Source of the DNA: Reinekea forsetii
GTDB taxonomy: Bacteria; Pseudomonadota; Gammaproteobacteria; Pseudomonadales; Natronospirillaceae
Direction of reading: 5' to 3'
Length of the DNA: 64,000 nucleotides
Assembly (NCBI RefSeq): GCF_002795845.1
Contig: NZ_CP011797.1
Span: 3,200,001-3,264,000, forward strand
Below the pieces are notes generated by a model, which was not told the DNA's origin, did not search any database, and saw only the letters and a program-made list of their open reading frames with translations. Below, one piece after another: positions 56,278 through 64,000 of the stretch. Numbering within the stretch: the stretch's first letter is position 1; the number at the start of each line of letters is the position of its first letter. The position numbers and the translations under genes are program-made.

Positions 56278-57288
56278 ATGTTTCAATTTATTCTCCGTCG
56301 CTTGACCATGGTCATTCCAACCTTTGTTGGCGTCTCCATACTCACTTTTTCGCTTATCCACATGATTCCAGGCAATCCCGTTACGGTAATGGGTGGCGAA
56401 CGTGGATTTTCGGCTGAACAGACCGCCGAGATCACCGCCATGCTGGGCTTGGATAAGCCGCTTTGGCAACAGTATTTTGTCTACGTTGGCAATGTCTTGC
56501 AGGGTAATTTAGGCACTTCCTTTATCACCCGCGAACCGGTCTTGGATGAGTTTTTAACCCTCTTCCCGGCCACAATCGAACTATCATTCTTTGCCGCCCT
56601 ATTTGCCCTATCGATCGGCTTGCCGCTGGGCATTATCGCAGCCACCAAACGCGGCAGTTTCTTCGATCACAGCGTAATGACCATCTCATTGACCGGCTAT
56701 TCGATGCCGATCTTTTGGTGGGGCCTGCTGTTAATACTCTTGGTCTCGATCAACCTCGACCTGACCCCTGTCGCGGGTCGCATCGATGTGCTCTATTGGG
56801 TCGATGAGGTGACCGGTTTTATGCTGATCGACGCTTGGTTGTCGGGTGAAGCAGGCGCGGTGAAATCTGCCGCAGCGCACCTGGTGCTGCCCAGTATCGT
56901 CTTGGGCACCATCCCGATGGCGGTGATCGCTCGGATGACCCGATCCTCCATGCTCGAAGTGCTCGGCGAGGACTATATTCGCACCGCCCGTGCCAAAGGC
57001 CTGTCGCCCTTTCGGGTCACCATGAAGCACGCCTTGCGCAATGCCTTGATTCCGGTCGTGACCGTGATCGGGCTGCAGGTTGGTACCCTGCTCAGTGGTG
57101 CCATCCTAACCGAGACCATCTTTGCCTGGCCCGGCATCGGCAAATGGTTAATCGAGGCGATCGGCCGGCGCGACTATCCAGTGGTTCAAGGCGGTCTGTT
57201 GATGATTGCGAGCATCGTGATTGTCGTCAATCTGTTGGTCGACCTGACCTATGGCATCATCAATCCACGTGTACGACACAGCAAATAG
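56278..57288 (+). CDS. dppB: Dipeptide ABC permease DppB
   Basis: 336 residues, six helices. MFQFILRRLTMVIPTFVGVSILTFSLIHMIPGNPV is the standard DppB/OppB start; EDYIRTARAKGLSPFRVTMKHALRNALIPVVTVIG is the ATPase-coupling loop. Forms the channel with DppC, whose ATG lies eight bases after its stop. Confidence 0.93.
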   Translation: MFQFILRRLTMVIPTFVGVSILTFSLIHMIPGNPVTVMGGERGFSAEQTAEITAMLGLDKPLWQQYFVYVGNVLQGNLGTSFITREPVLDEFLTLFPATIELSFFAALFALSIGLPLGIIAATKRGSFFDHSVMTISLTGYSMPIFWWGLLLILLVSINLDLTPVAGRIDVLYWVDEVTGFMLIDAWLSGEAGAVKSAAAHLVLPSIVLGTIPMAVIARMTRSSMLEVLGEDYIRTARAKGLSPFRVTMKHALRNALIPVVTVIGLQVGTLLSGAILTETIFAWPGIGKWLIEAIGRRDYPVVQGGLLMIASIVIVVNLLVDLTYGIINPRVRHSK

Positions 57289-57296
57289 GAGTCGTC

Positions 57297-58217
57297 ATGA
57301 CACAGGCTGATCCAACCACCACAGTCCCACACCAATCGGTATCGACCGCCCCGGCGCCGCGTGCGCCATGGGCCGAGTTCTGGTTCTACTTCAAACAAAA
57401 TAAGGGCGCCGTGATCGGCTTCGCCTATATCTGCTTTGTGGTCTCGATTGCCCTGCTGGCCGATCTGCTGGCACCGCACTCTTCCACCGAACAGTTTCGC
57501 GACTTTATTCTTACCCCGCCGGCCTTTTCCGACGGCGGCCAGATGCAATTTCTGCTCGGCACCGATGGGGTTGGGCGCGATATATTGTCTCGGCTAATGC
57601 ACGGCGCTCGTCTCTCGCTCTTTATCGGCCTGGTGATTGTCAGCATCTCACTGGTACTCGGCATCTGCTTTGGCCTCATCGCGGGTTACTTCGGCGGCCT
57701 GCTCGATACCACTATTATGCGCCTGAGCGATATACTGCAATCCTTGCCGGCCCTGCTGCTGGCGATTGCGGTGGTAGCGGTACTCGGACCGAGCATCGTC
57801 AATGCTGCTCTGGCCTTGTCCTTGGTCTATTTACCGCACTATGTCCGCCTGACCCGGGCGTCGGTCTTGGCCGAGCGGCATCGCGACTATGTCGTCGCCT
57901 CCAGCGTCGCCGGCGCCAGTGCATGGCGTCTGATGTTTATTACCATCCTACCCAATTGCTTGGCCCCGCTGATCGTGCAGGCCACCCTAGGCTTTTCCAA
58001 TGCCATCTTGGATATGGCCGCACTCGGTTTTCTCGGCCTGGGCGCCCAACCGCCGCTACCGGAATGGGGCACTATGCTCGCCACCGCGCGGGAATTTATT
58101 CAGAGTGCTTGGTGGGTGGTGACCTTCCCAGGCTTGGCCATCCTGACCACGGTGTTGGCCTTTAATCTAATGGGTGATGGCTTGCGTGATGCCCTCGACC
58201 CCAAACTGAAACAATAG
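57297..58217 (+). CDS. dppC: Dipeptide ABC permease DppC
   Basis: 306 residues from ATG 57297 with AGGAG immediately before. A GTG-started longer frame overlapping dppB is a shadow. Pattern [50 protein letters not shown] and the coupling loop [32 protein letters not shown]. Partner of DppB. Confidence 0.93.
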   Translation: MTQADPTTTVPHQSVSTAPAPRAPWAEFWFYFKQNKGAVIGFAYICFVVSIALLADLLAPHSSTEQFRDFILTPPAFSDGGQMQFLLGTDGVGRDILSRLMHGARLSLFIGLVIVSISLVLGICFGLIAGYFGGLLDTTIMRLSDILQSLPALLLAIAVVAVLGPSIVNAALALSLVYLPHYVRLTRASVLAERHRDYVVASSVAGASAWRLMFITILPNCLAPLIVQATLGFSNAILDMAALGFLGLGAQPPLPEWGTMLATAREFIQSAWWVVTFPGLAILTTVLAFNLMGDGLRDALDPKLKQ

Positions 58218-58225
58218 GCTGCCGT

Positions 58226-59206
58226 ATGAGTTTGTTATCTGTACAAGAATTATCGGTTACCTTCGGCACCAAAGAGCGCCCCTTTCGGGCCGTCGATCGA
58301 CTCAGTTACACCGTGGAAGCGGGCGAAGTGCTGGGTATTGTTGGCGAGTCTGGCTCGGGCAAGTCGGTTAGCTCTTTAGCGCTGATGGGTCTGATCGACT
58401 TCCCCGGCAAGGTGTCGGCGCAACAGCTTGAGTTTGAAGGCCAAGATTTGAGCGCGATGTCCGATCGGGCCCGACGCAAGATAACCGGCGATCAGATCGC
58501 GATGATCTTTCAGGACCCGATGACCGCGCTCAACCCCTGTTTTACCGTCGGCAACCAAATTATGGAAGCCATCGCAGTACACCAGGGTGGCTCTAAGAAG
58601 GAACGTCGGCTCAAGACCATCGAATTGCTGCGCCAGGTCGGCATACCGGCGCCGGAATCGCGCATTGGCTCCTATCCGCATCAGCTCTCAGGTGGCATGA
58701 GTCAACGCGTTATGATTGCCATGGCGATCGCCTGCGATCCCAAGCTGTTGATCGCCGATGAACCGACCACGGCGCTCGATGTTACCATTCAGGCCCAAAT
58801 CATCGACCTGTTGCTCGAACTGCAGCGCAAAAAAAATATGGGTCTGATCCTGATTACCCACGATCTGGCGCTGGTCGCCGAATCGGCCGATCGCGTGGTG
58901 GTACTCTACGCTGGCCAAGTGGTGGAGATGGGGCCAGCCAGTGAGGTGTTTCGCAATCCGCAACATCCTTACACCGAAGCGCTGATGAAATCGTTGCCCG
59001 AATCCGGCAAAGGCCAGGCCCGGCTCAATGCCTTGGCGGGCGTCGTGCCCGGTGCGAATGATCGACCCAATGGCTGCCTATTAAATCCGCGCTGCCCCTA
59101 TGCTATGGATCGCTGCCGGACAGAAGAGCCGGAATTGATTACCAGCCAAAACCATGCCGTGCGCTGTTTTATCCCGCTCGGCGCAACCCCAGAGGTGGCC
59201 CAATGA
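58226..59206 (+). CDS. dppD: Dipeptide ABC ATPase DppD
   Basis: 326 residues. Walker [27 protein letters not shown], signature LSGGMSQRV, Walker [15 protein letters not shown], and the C-terminal cysteine cluster ([16 protein letters not shown]...AVRCF) which in DppD/OppD proteins can hold an iron-sulfur cluster. Works with DppF, which overlaps by ATGA. Confidence 0.93.
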   Translation: MSLLSVQELSVTFGTKERPFRAVDRLSYTVEAGEVLGIVGESGSGKSVSSLALMGLIDFPGKVSAQQLEFEGQDLSAMSDRARRKITGDQIAMIFQDPMTALNPCFTVGNQIMEAIAVHQGGSKKERRLKTIELLRQVGIPAPESRIGSYPHQLSGGMSQRVMIAMAIACDPKLLIADEPTTALDVTIQAQIIDLLLELQRKKNMGLILITHDLALVAESADRVVVLYAGQVVEMGPASEVFRNPQHPYTEALMKSLPESGKGQARLNALAGVVPGANDRPNGCLLNPRCPYAMDRCRTEEPELITSQNHAVRCFIPLGATPEVAQ

Positions 59207-60225
59207 CCGACCGTGAACAGGGCCCCATGCTGGCCGGTAAGGGCCTGAAACAACATTATGAAATCAGTCTCGGCGCCTTTAAACCCAAAGGCATCGTAAA
59301 GGCCGTCGATGGTGTCGATTTCAGCGTTCAGGCCGGCAAAACCCTGGCCGTGGTCGGTGAGTCCGGCTGCGGCAAGTCAAGCCTGGCGCGCCAACTGACC
59401 CTAATCGAAAGTCCGACGGCCGGCACCCTGACCTTCGACGGTCAGGATATTCTCAGCCTAAGCCCGGCGGAGAAGCGCTTGGCTCGGCAACGTATCCAGA
59501 TTATCTTCCAGAACCCCTATGGCTCGCTCAATCCGCGCAAAAAGGTTGGCCAGATCCTCGAAGAGCCACTGGTGATCAATACCAATGTCGGCGCCGCCGA
59601 ACGCAAGGAACGGGCGCTGTCTTTGTTGGCCAAGGTTGGCTTGAAGGCCGAGCATTACGATCGCTACCCGCATATGTTTTCCGGCGGTCAGCGCCAACGG
59701 ATCGCTATTGCGCGCGGCCTGATGATGAATCCGCGGGTCGTGGTGGCCGATGAGCCGGTGTCGGCCTTGGATGTCTCGGTCCAGGCGCAGGTGTTAAATC
59801 TGATGATGGACCTGCAGCAGGAATTTGGTCTGGCCTATGTCTTTATTTCCCACGATCTCAGTGTGGTCGAACACATAGCCGATGATGTGCTGGTGATGTA
59901 TCTGGGTAAGGTGGTGGAAAGTGGCACCACCGAACAGATTTTTAACCGGCCTCAGCATCCCTATACCCGCGCCCTGCTCTCGTCGACACCGCGTATCGAT
60001 CCGGCCAATCGGATTGAGAAGATCCGTCTGCCGGGTGAGCTACCGTCGCCGTTGAATCCGCCGTCTGGCTGCGCCTTTCACGGCCGCTGCCAATACGCCA
60101 ACGCCCGTTGTCAAAACGAAACGCCAGCCTTAGATCAAGCCGGGCACGATAGCGCCGTCGCCTGTTTCGCGGTCGAGGAACAACGTTTGGACTATCTAAC
60201 AAACCGCGCAGGTTTAACCGAATAG
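59203..60225 (+). CDS. dppF: Dipeptide ABC ATPase DppF
   Basis: 340 residues. Begins with the second-ATPase pattern ([28 protein letters not shown]), Walker [45 protein letters not shown], and the C-terminal [16 protein letters not shown]...AVACF cysteine cluster. Last gene of the operon. Confidence 0.93.
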   Translation: MTDREQGPMLAGKGLKQHYEISLGAFKPKGIVKAVDGVDFSVQAGKTLAVVGESGCGKSSLARQLTLIESPTAGTLTFDGQDILSLSPAEKRLARQRIQIIFQNPYGSLNPRKKVGQILEEPLVINTNVGAAERKERALSLLAKVGLKAEHYDRYPHMFSGGQRQRIAIARGLMMNPRVVVADEPVSALDVSVQAQVLNLMMDLQQEFGLAYVFISHDLSVVEHIADDVLVMYLGKVVESGTTEQIFNRPQHPYTRALLSSTPRIDPANRIEKIRLPGELPSPLNPPSGCAFHGRCQYANARCQNETPALDQAGHDSAVACFAVEEQRLDYLTNRAGLTE

Positions 60226-60268
60226 GACAAGGGGTTGGCAAACAGGAAGGGGGCTGAGCGGGCCACCA

Positions 60269-60285
60269 GCCGGTCTTCGACCGGC
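60269..60285. terminator. G/C hairpin between convergent dppF and nusB
   Basis: GCCGGTC and GACCGGC pair perfectly around TTC. No T run on either side, so termination may need Rho. Located between the two stop codons. Confidence 0.45.
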
Positions 60286-60298
60286 GGTAGCTGCGATC

Positions 60299-60754
60299 TT
60301 AGGGCTCTTGTTTGTTATGCTTCACTTCGGGCATACGCAGCTCTTGAGCGAGCTGATCGAGCACACCGTTGACAAAACGGTGTGCTTCGTTGGCGCCGAA
60401 GATCTTTGATAGCTCGACACCCTCATTGATCACCACCTTGTAGGGCACATCGATGCGATGGATCAGTTCATAGGTACCGATGCGCAGAATGGCCAATTCG
60501 ATCGGCGTCATCTGGCTGTTGGTACGGTCGGTATACTTGCCGATTAGATCGTCAAATTCCGATTTAAACTTGGGTACGCCGCGCAACAACTCACAAAAAT
60601 ACTCTTTATCGACCTTGGTCATATCGTTGTCGGTTAAAAACTCCGCTTCGATCTGGGTCACTGGCGTTTCCGCGACCTGCCATTGATACAGCGCCTGGAT
60701 CGCCAGTCGGCGCGCCTTGCGACGCTGTCCGGGGTTGGCTTTTTGCTGCGTCAT
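60299..60754 (-). CDS. nusB: Transcription antitermination factor NusB
   Basis: 151 residues, all-helical. [30 protein letters not shown] and [55 protein letters not shown] are hallmark segments. With NusE/S10 it binds boxA RNA in rRNA operons. ATGA overlap with ribH, the usual arrangement. Confidence 0.97.
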   Translation of the reverse strand: MTQQKANPGQRRKARRLAIQALYQWQVAETPVTQIEAEFLTDNDMTKVDKEYFCELLRGVPKFKSEFDDLIGKYTDRTNSQMTPIELAILRIGTYELIHRIDVPYKVVINEGVELSKIFGANEAHRFVNGVLDQLAQELRMPEVKHNKQEP

Positions 60755-61239
60755 TCTGCTGCCTCTCCCGTACCGATCTGGGTCAGGAGGTTAACCATTT
60801 CGATGGCCACCAACGCTGATTCCGCACCCTTATTGCCGGCTTTGGTACCACTGCGCTCAATAGCCTGTTCAATCGAGTCAACAGTCAGCACACCAAATAC
60901 CACGGGAATGTCGAAGGTCAGGGCTACGCTGTTTAAGCCACCAGCCGCTTCGCCGGCAACATATTCAAAATGGGGTGTCCCACCTCGAATCACGGCACCC
61001 AGAGCGATCAGGGCGTCGTACTGACCGGTATCGGCCAAACGCTGGCAAACCAGCGGCAATTCATAGGCACCGGGGACCTTGATCACGGTGATCTGTTCGT
61101 CGCTGATACCATGACGCTTCAATGCATCGATAGCACCGGACTGCAGATGATCGACCACAAAGCTGTTCCAGCGTGTGACCACTATGGCGTAGCGGCCCTG
61201 ATTGGCCGAGAAATCACCTTCAATTGTATTAATAGTCAT
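60751..61239 (-). CDS. ribH: 6,7-dimethyl-8-ribityllumazine synthase
   Basis: 162 residues. [79 protein letters not shown] and [25 protein letters not shown] are active-site loops, with the catalytic His in TPHFEY. Joins the RibA/RibD pyrimidine and RibB butanone-phosphate products. Coupled to nusB. Confidence 0.97.
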   Translation of the reverse strand: MTINTIEGDFSANQGRYAIVVTRWNSFVVDHLQSGAIDALKRHGISDEQITVIKVPGAYELPLVCQRLADTGQYDALIALGAVIRGGTPHFEYVAGEAAGGLNSVALTFDIPVVFGVLTVDSIEQAIERSGTKAGNKGAESALVAIEMVNLLTQIGTGEAAE

Positions 61240-61297
61240 AAATAATCCTGTGCGTTTTGTGCGAACCTGCCCGCTCGGTGCCGGCAGCGCTGCCTAC

Positions 61298-62413
61298 TTA
61301 AGTGGGTTCAACAAATTCGACGACTTCCAGATCAAAGCCTGAAATGCCCCCGAAACGAATCGGCGAACTCAATAGGCGCATTTTCTGAATGCCCAGCTCG
61401 CGCAATATCTGCGAACCGGTGCCAATGAAATTGTAGGTGCCGTACTTGTCGATATTGGGATTTTTAGCGCGTTTGTTATTGCCTGACAGCAGTGCCAATT
61501 CAGTTTCGACATCGAGTGACTGCTCCACATCAAGCAAGACCACTACGCCGGAACCGGCTTCGGCCACAGCCTGCATGGCCGCTTCAAGGGTCCAGCTCTT
61601 GCGTTCGGCGCCAGTGACACCAAGCAGATCCTTTAGGGTCGAGGTAACGTGCACGCGCACCAGAGTCGGCTCTTCTGCGGTAAAGGGCTCGCCCTTGGTC
61701 AACGCTAGGTGGGTGCCACCGGTGATATTGTCGCGATAGACCCGTACATCGAAGTCACCAGCCTTGGTCGGTAAGCACTGTACCTCAACCTGTTCAATGG
61801 TGCGTTCGTTCAAGATGCGGTAATGGATCAGGTCGGCGATGGTGCCGATCTTCAAGCCATGCAGCTCGGCAAAGACCTTCAAATCGGGCAGTCGGGCCAT
61901 CGTGCCGTCGTCATTCATGATTTCGACAATGGCGGCAGCCGGCATCAGGCCGGCCATCCGGGCCAGATCACAGCCCGCTTCGGTATGGCCGGCACGGCTC
62001 AACACGCCACCGGGCTGGGCCCGCAATGGAAAGATATGGCCCGGCTGTACAATATCGTCGGGTGACGATAGAGGGTCGACGGCGACTCGAATAGTGCGTG
62101 CTCGATCGGCCGCTGAAATGCCGGTCGTGACGCCTTCACTGGCTTCGATCGACACCGTAAAGGGGGTGCCATGGGCCGCCTGATTACTCGGTACCATGGG
62201 TGGCAGACCTAGAAACTCACAGCGTTCACCGGTCAGCGTCAGGCAGATCAGCCCACGTGCCTTGGAGGCCATGAAGTTGATGATTTCCGGGGTCACCTTC
62301 TCGGCGGCGACAATCAAATCACCCTCATTTTCTCGGTCTTCATCGTCTAACAAAACCACCATTTTGCCCTGGCGGATATCTTCGATAATTTCCTCGGTAC
62401 TGTTTAACGACAC
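61298..62413 (-). CDS. ribBA: DHBP synthase with degenerate GTP cyclohydrolase II-like domain
   Basis: 371 residues from GTG 62413. The N-terminal 200 are a complete 3,4-dihydroxy-2-butanone 4-phosphate synthase ([61 protein letters not shown]). The C-terminal 165 have the RibA fold outline but read [14 protein letters not shown] where active RibA has the Cys-rich zinc site; no Cys-x-Cys pattern exists. So only RibB activity is expected, the RibBX type known in gammaproteobacteria. A separate ribA must be elsewhere. Confidence 0.92.
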   Translation of the reverse strand: MSLNSTEEIIEDIRQGKMVVLLDDEDRENEGDLIVAAEKVTPEIINFMASKARGLICLTLTGERCEFLGLPPMVPSNQAAHGTPFTVSIEASEGVTTGISAADRARTIRVAVDPLSSPDDIVQPGHIFPLRAQPGGVLSRAGHTEAGCDLARMAGLMPAAAIVEIMNDDGTMARLPDLKVFAELHGLKIGTIADLIHYRILNERTIEQVEVQCLPTKAGDFDVRVYRDNITGGTHLALTKGEPFTAEEPTLVRVHVTSTLKDLLGVTGAERKSWTLEAAMQAVAEAGSGVVVLLDVEQSLDVETELALLSGNNKRAKNPNIDKYGTYNFIGTGSQILRELGIQKMRLLSSPIRFGGISGFDLEVVEFVEPT

Positions 62414-62516
62414 GGATTCTACCTTTACCAGATGGGGTTTCGACGGGCCACCGCGGCCAATCGGATACTGTTTATGAAAACTGTGCGGATTATGGAGCTA
62501 ATTGGTGCAAATTCAA

Positions 62517-62540
62517 GCAAAAACGGGCTAATTAGCCCGC
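62517..62540 (-). terminator. Terminator after ribD
   Basis: A 16-bp palindrome CGGGCTAATTAGCCCG (62524-62539), with T5 following on the minus strand. It starts at the base after the ribD stop codon and separates ribD from ribBA, which must have its own promoter in 62414-62516. Confidence 0.85.
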
Positions 62541-63643
62541 TAATCGTGAATTGGCCGTAAGCGCATCCGAACATCCTGGCCGATCATGCGCCTATCGAGC
62601 ACCGAGAAGCGCACGCCATCGGCCAGGCTGTGCCATTGATTGGCCAGCATCGGGCGCGTTTGCGCGCCGAGAAATAGGGGTGCCTGATAGAGCATCACTT
62701 CATCGGTGTTGCCCGACCCGATCAGGGCACCGGCCAGGGTTGCTCCAGCCTCAACCCAAAGCTGATTGAGCTGCTCGTGCCCGGCCCAGTCGAGCAGTGC
62801 ATTCAAATCGATCCGGTTGTCGACTAGGGGCAACCCCACGGGGCGATAGCCCGCCTGTTGCAGCGCGGCAACCCGTTCGGCCGCCAGATGCTCGCCATGC
62901 AACACCAGGGTTGTGCCGGGCATACGCAAGAGTTGCGCATCGAGCGGAATTCGTCCGTGGCTGTCGAGCACCAGACGCAGCGGTTGGCGACTGCAGTCGG
63001 GCAAGCGCACGGTCAGCGCCGGGTCATCGGCAAGCACCGTATCGACACCGGTCAAGATAGCGCAGGACTGGGCGCGCCAGCGCTGCACATCGGCGCGCGC
63101 CTCAGGTCCGGTAATCCATTGACTCTCGCCACTGGCCATGGCGGTTGCACCATCTAAGCTGGCGGCCAGTTTGACGATCACGCGCGGCCGGCCAGTGCGC
63201 ATGCGCTTGAGGAAACCCAGATTTAACTGCTCTGCCGCGCTGGCCAAAACACCGTGTTCGGTGGCAATGCCCGCGGCACGCAACGCCGCCAAACCTTTGC
63301 CGGCAACTTGCGGATTCGGGTCCACCAGGGCACAGACTACGCGCGCCACGCCGGCGGCAATCAGGGCATCGGCACAAGGTGGGGTTTTGCCCTGATGGCT
63401 ACAGGGTTCGAGCGTGACGTACGCGGTCGCGCCGGTCGCCGCCGACCCGGCTTGCAGCAGCGCATGCACTTCGGCGTGCGGGCCACCGGCACGCTGATGG
63501 TAGCCGGCGCCGATCAGCTGATCGTCTTTCACGATCACACAGCCGACATTCGGGTTGGGCGTGGTGGTGGTGCGCCCCTGTTCGGCCAGCTTGAGGGCCT
63601 CGGCCATCCAGAAGGCATCGCGGGCGGGCAATGGCTCGCTCAA
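62540..63643 (-). CDS. ribD: Riboflavin biosynthesis deaminase/reductase
   Basis: 367 residues from TTG 63643, overlapping the nrdR stop (TTGA). The N-terminal deaminase has the zinc site [11 protein letters not shown] and [16 protein letters not shown]. The C-terminal reductase has [32 protein letters not shown] and [14 protein letters not shown]. Converts the GTP cyclohydrolase product in two steps. An ATG at codon 13 is possible but would cut a conserved start. Confidence 0.95.
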   Translation of the reverse strand: MSEPLPARDAFWMAEALKLAEQGRTTTTPNPNVGCVIVKDDQLIGAGYHQRAGGPHAEVHALLQAGSAATGATAYVTLEPCSHQGKTPPCADALIAAGVARVVCALVDPNPQVAGKGLAALRAAGIATEHGVLASAAEQLNLGFLKRMRTGRPRVIVKLAASLDGATAMASGESQWITGPEARADVQRWRAQSCAILTGVDTVLADDPALTVRLPDCSRQPLRLVLDSHGRIPLDAQLLRMPGTTLVLHGEHLAAERVAALQQAGYRPVGLPLVDNRIDLNALLDWAGHEQLNQLWVEAGATLAGALIGSGNTDEVMLYQAPLFLGAQTRPMLANQWHSLADGVRFSVLDRRMIGQDVRMRLRPIHD

Positions 63644-64000
63644 TCGTCTTTCTCCAGTCGATCGATTTCACTGCGAAACTCGTTGAGATCCTGAAAGCTG
63701 CGATACACCGACGCGAAGCGCACGTAGGCGACGGGGTCGAGCAGGCGCAGCTCCGCCATAACAAATTCACCCAGCTGGCGCGAGGGCAATTCCCGCTCAC
63801 CGGTGCCGCGCAGCGTCTGCTTAATGCGGGTCAAGGCCGCTTCGATAGCTTCGACCGAAACCGGACGTTTTTCCAGCGAGCGCAGGAGACCGGAACGTAA
63901 CTTGTTTTCATCGAAGGGTTCGCGATTACCGTTCTGTTTAATCACGCGCGGCATCACCAGCTCGGCGGTTTCATAGGTGGTATACCGTTCTCCGCAGCTA
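63640..64000 (-). CDS. nrdR: Transcriptional repressor NrdR (N-terminus beyond window)
   Basis: The frame continues to the right edge; visible are 120 residues of about 150. [47 protein letters not shown] is the end of the zinc ribbon and the start of the ATP-cone. NrdR senses dATP/ATP and represses ribonucleotide reductase genes. Linked to ribD as in many gammaproteobacteria. Confidence 0.96.
   Translation of the reverse strand, partial: SCGERYTTYETAELVMPRVIKQNGNREPFDENKLRSGLLRSLEKRPVSVEAIEAALTRIKQTLRGTGERELPSRQLGEFVMAELRLLDPVAYVRFASVYRSFQDLNEFRSEIDRLEKDD

Noticed and set aside
7739-64000. CRISPR arrays
   Set aside because: All direct repeats seen are contiguous tandem repeats or coding repeats; none alternate with unique spacers.

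Overview
The window looks like chromosomal DNA of a marine-type gammaproteobacterium, possibly of the Oceanospirillales. This is an inference from the nrdR-ribD-ribBA-ribH-nusB order, an aot-type arginine/ornithine transporter with an AstE homologue, the ssrA-smpB pair, an H-NOX/kinase pair and the AANDDNYEGYALAA tmRNA tag. A core right half (about 47-64 kb) is joined to a left half made largely of accessory modules.

0-7.2 kb: a left-edge secreted protein, a glycosyltransferase, a sigma-54-dependent response regulator, a flippase, a GT2 glycosyltransferase, an H-NOX haem sensor and its soluble histidine kinase. A near-consensus sigma-54 promoter precedes the flippase and a weaker one precedes the left-edge gene, so this could be a self-contained NO-responsive surface-polysaccharide circuit. 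7.2-10.7 kb: SemiSWEET, an AraC regulator, and copper-associated remnants including a multicopper oxidase that has lost its first copper-ligand region.

10.8-22.4 kb: a type I secretion operon read leftward: ABC transporter, adaptor, then two tandem copies of [two-TM membrane protein + head domain]. One head is an orphan of 66 residues. The other leads a 2130-residue RTX protein. The head has a His...Asn-Cys arrangement suggestive of a permuted papain-like enzyme, and the membrane proteins look like candidate immunity proteins. An intact IS3-family element (22.8-24.1 kb) sits upstream.

24.1-35 kb: cytochrome b561, a lipoprotein, O-acetylhomoserine sulfhydrylase behind a long folded leader, and two co-transcribed RND pump subunits separated by an adaptor C-terminal-domain protein. 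35-42.2 kb: the most interesting locus, a class II microcin/bacteriocin cluster. It has at least four double-glycine precursors (one resembling proline-rich antimicrobial peptides), a tiny two-TM candidate immunity ORF, a CPBP intramembrane protease, a C39 peptidase-ABC exporter, a frameshifted adaptor, a truncated adaptor copy and a perfect 20-bp palindrome before the precursor genes. 42.7-45.9 kb: an ECF sigma factor and a Ser/Thr kinase-TPR gene interrupted by two in-frame TAA codons. 46.4-47.2 kb: a TacA/TacT pair whose toxin core is out of frame.

47.2-64 kb: tmRNA and SmpB, LrgA/LrgB, the aot operon, the dppABCDF peptide importer, and the nusB/riboflavin/nrdR block, from which riboflavin synthase is missing.
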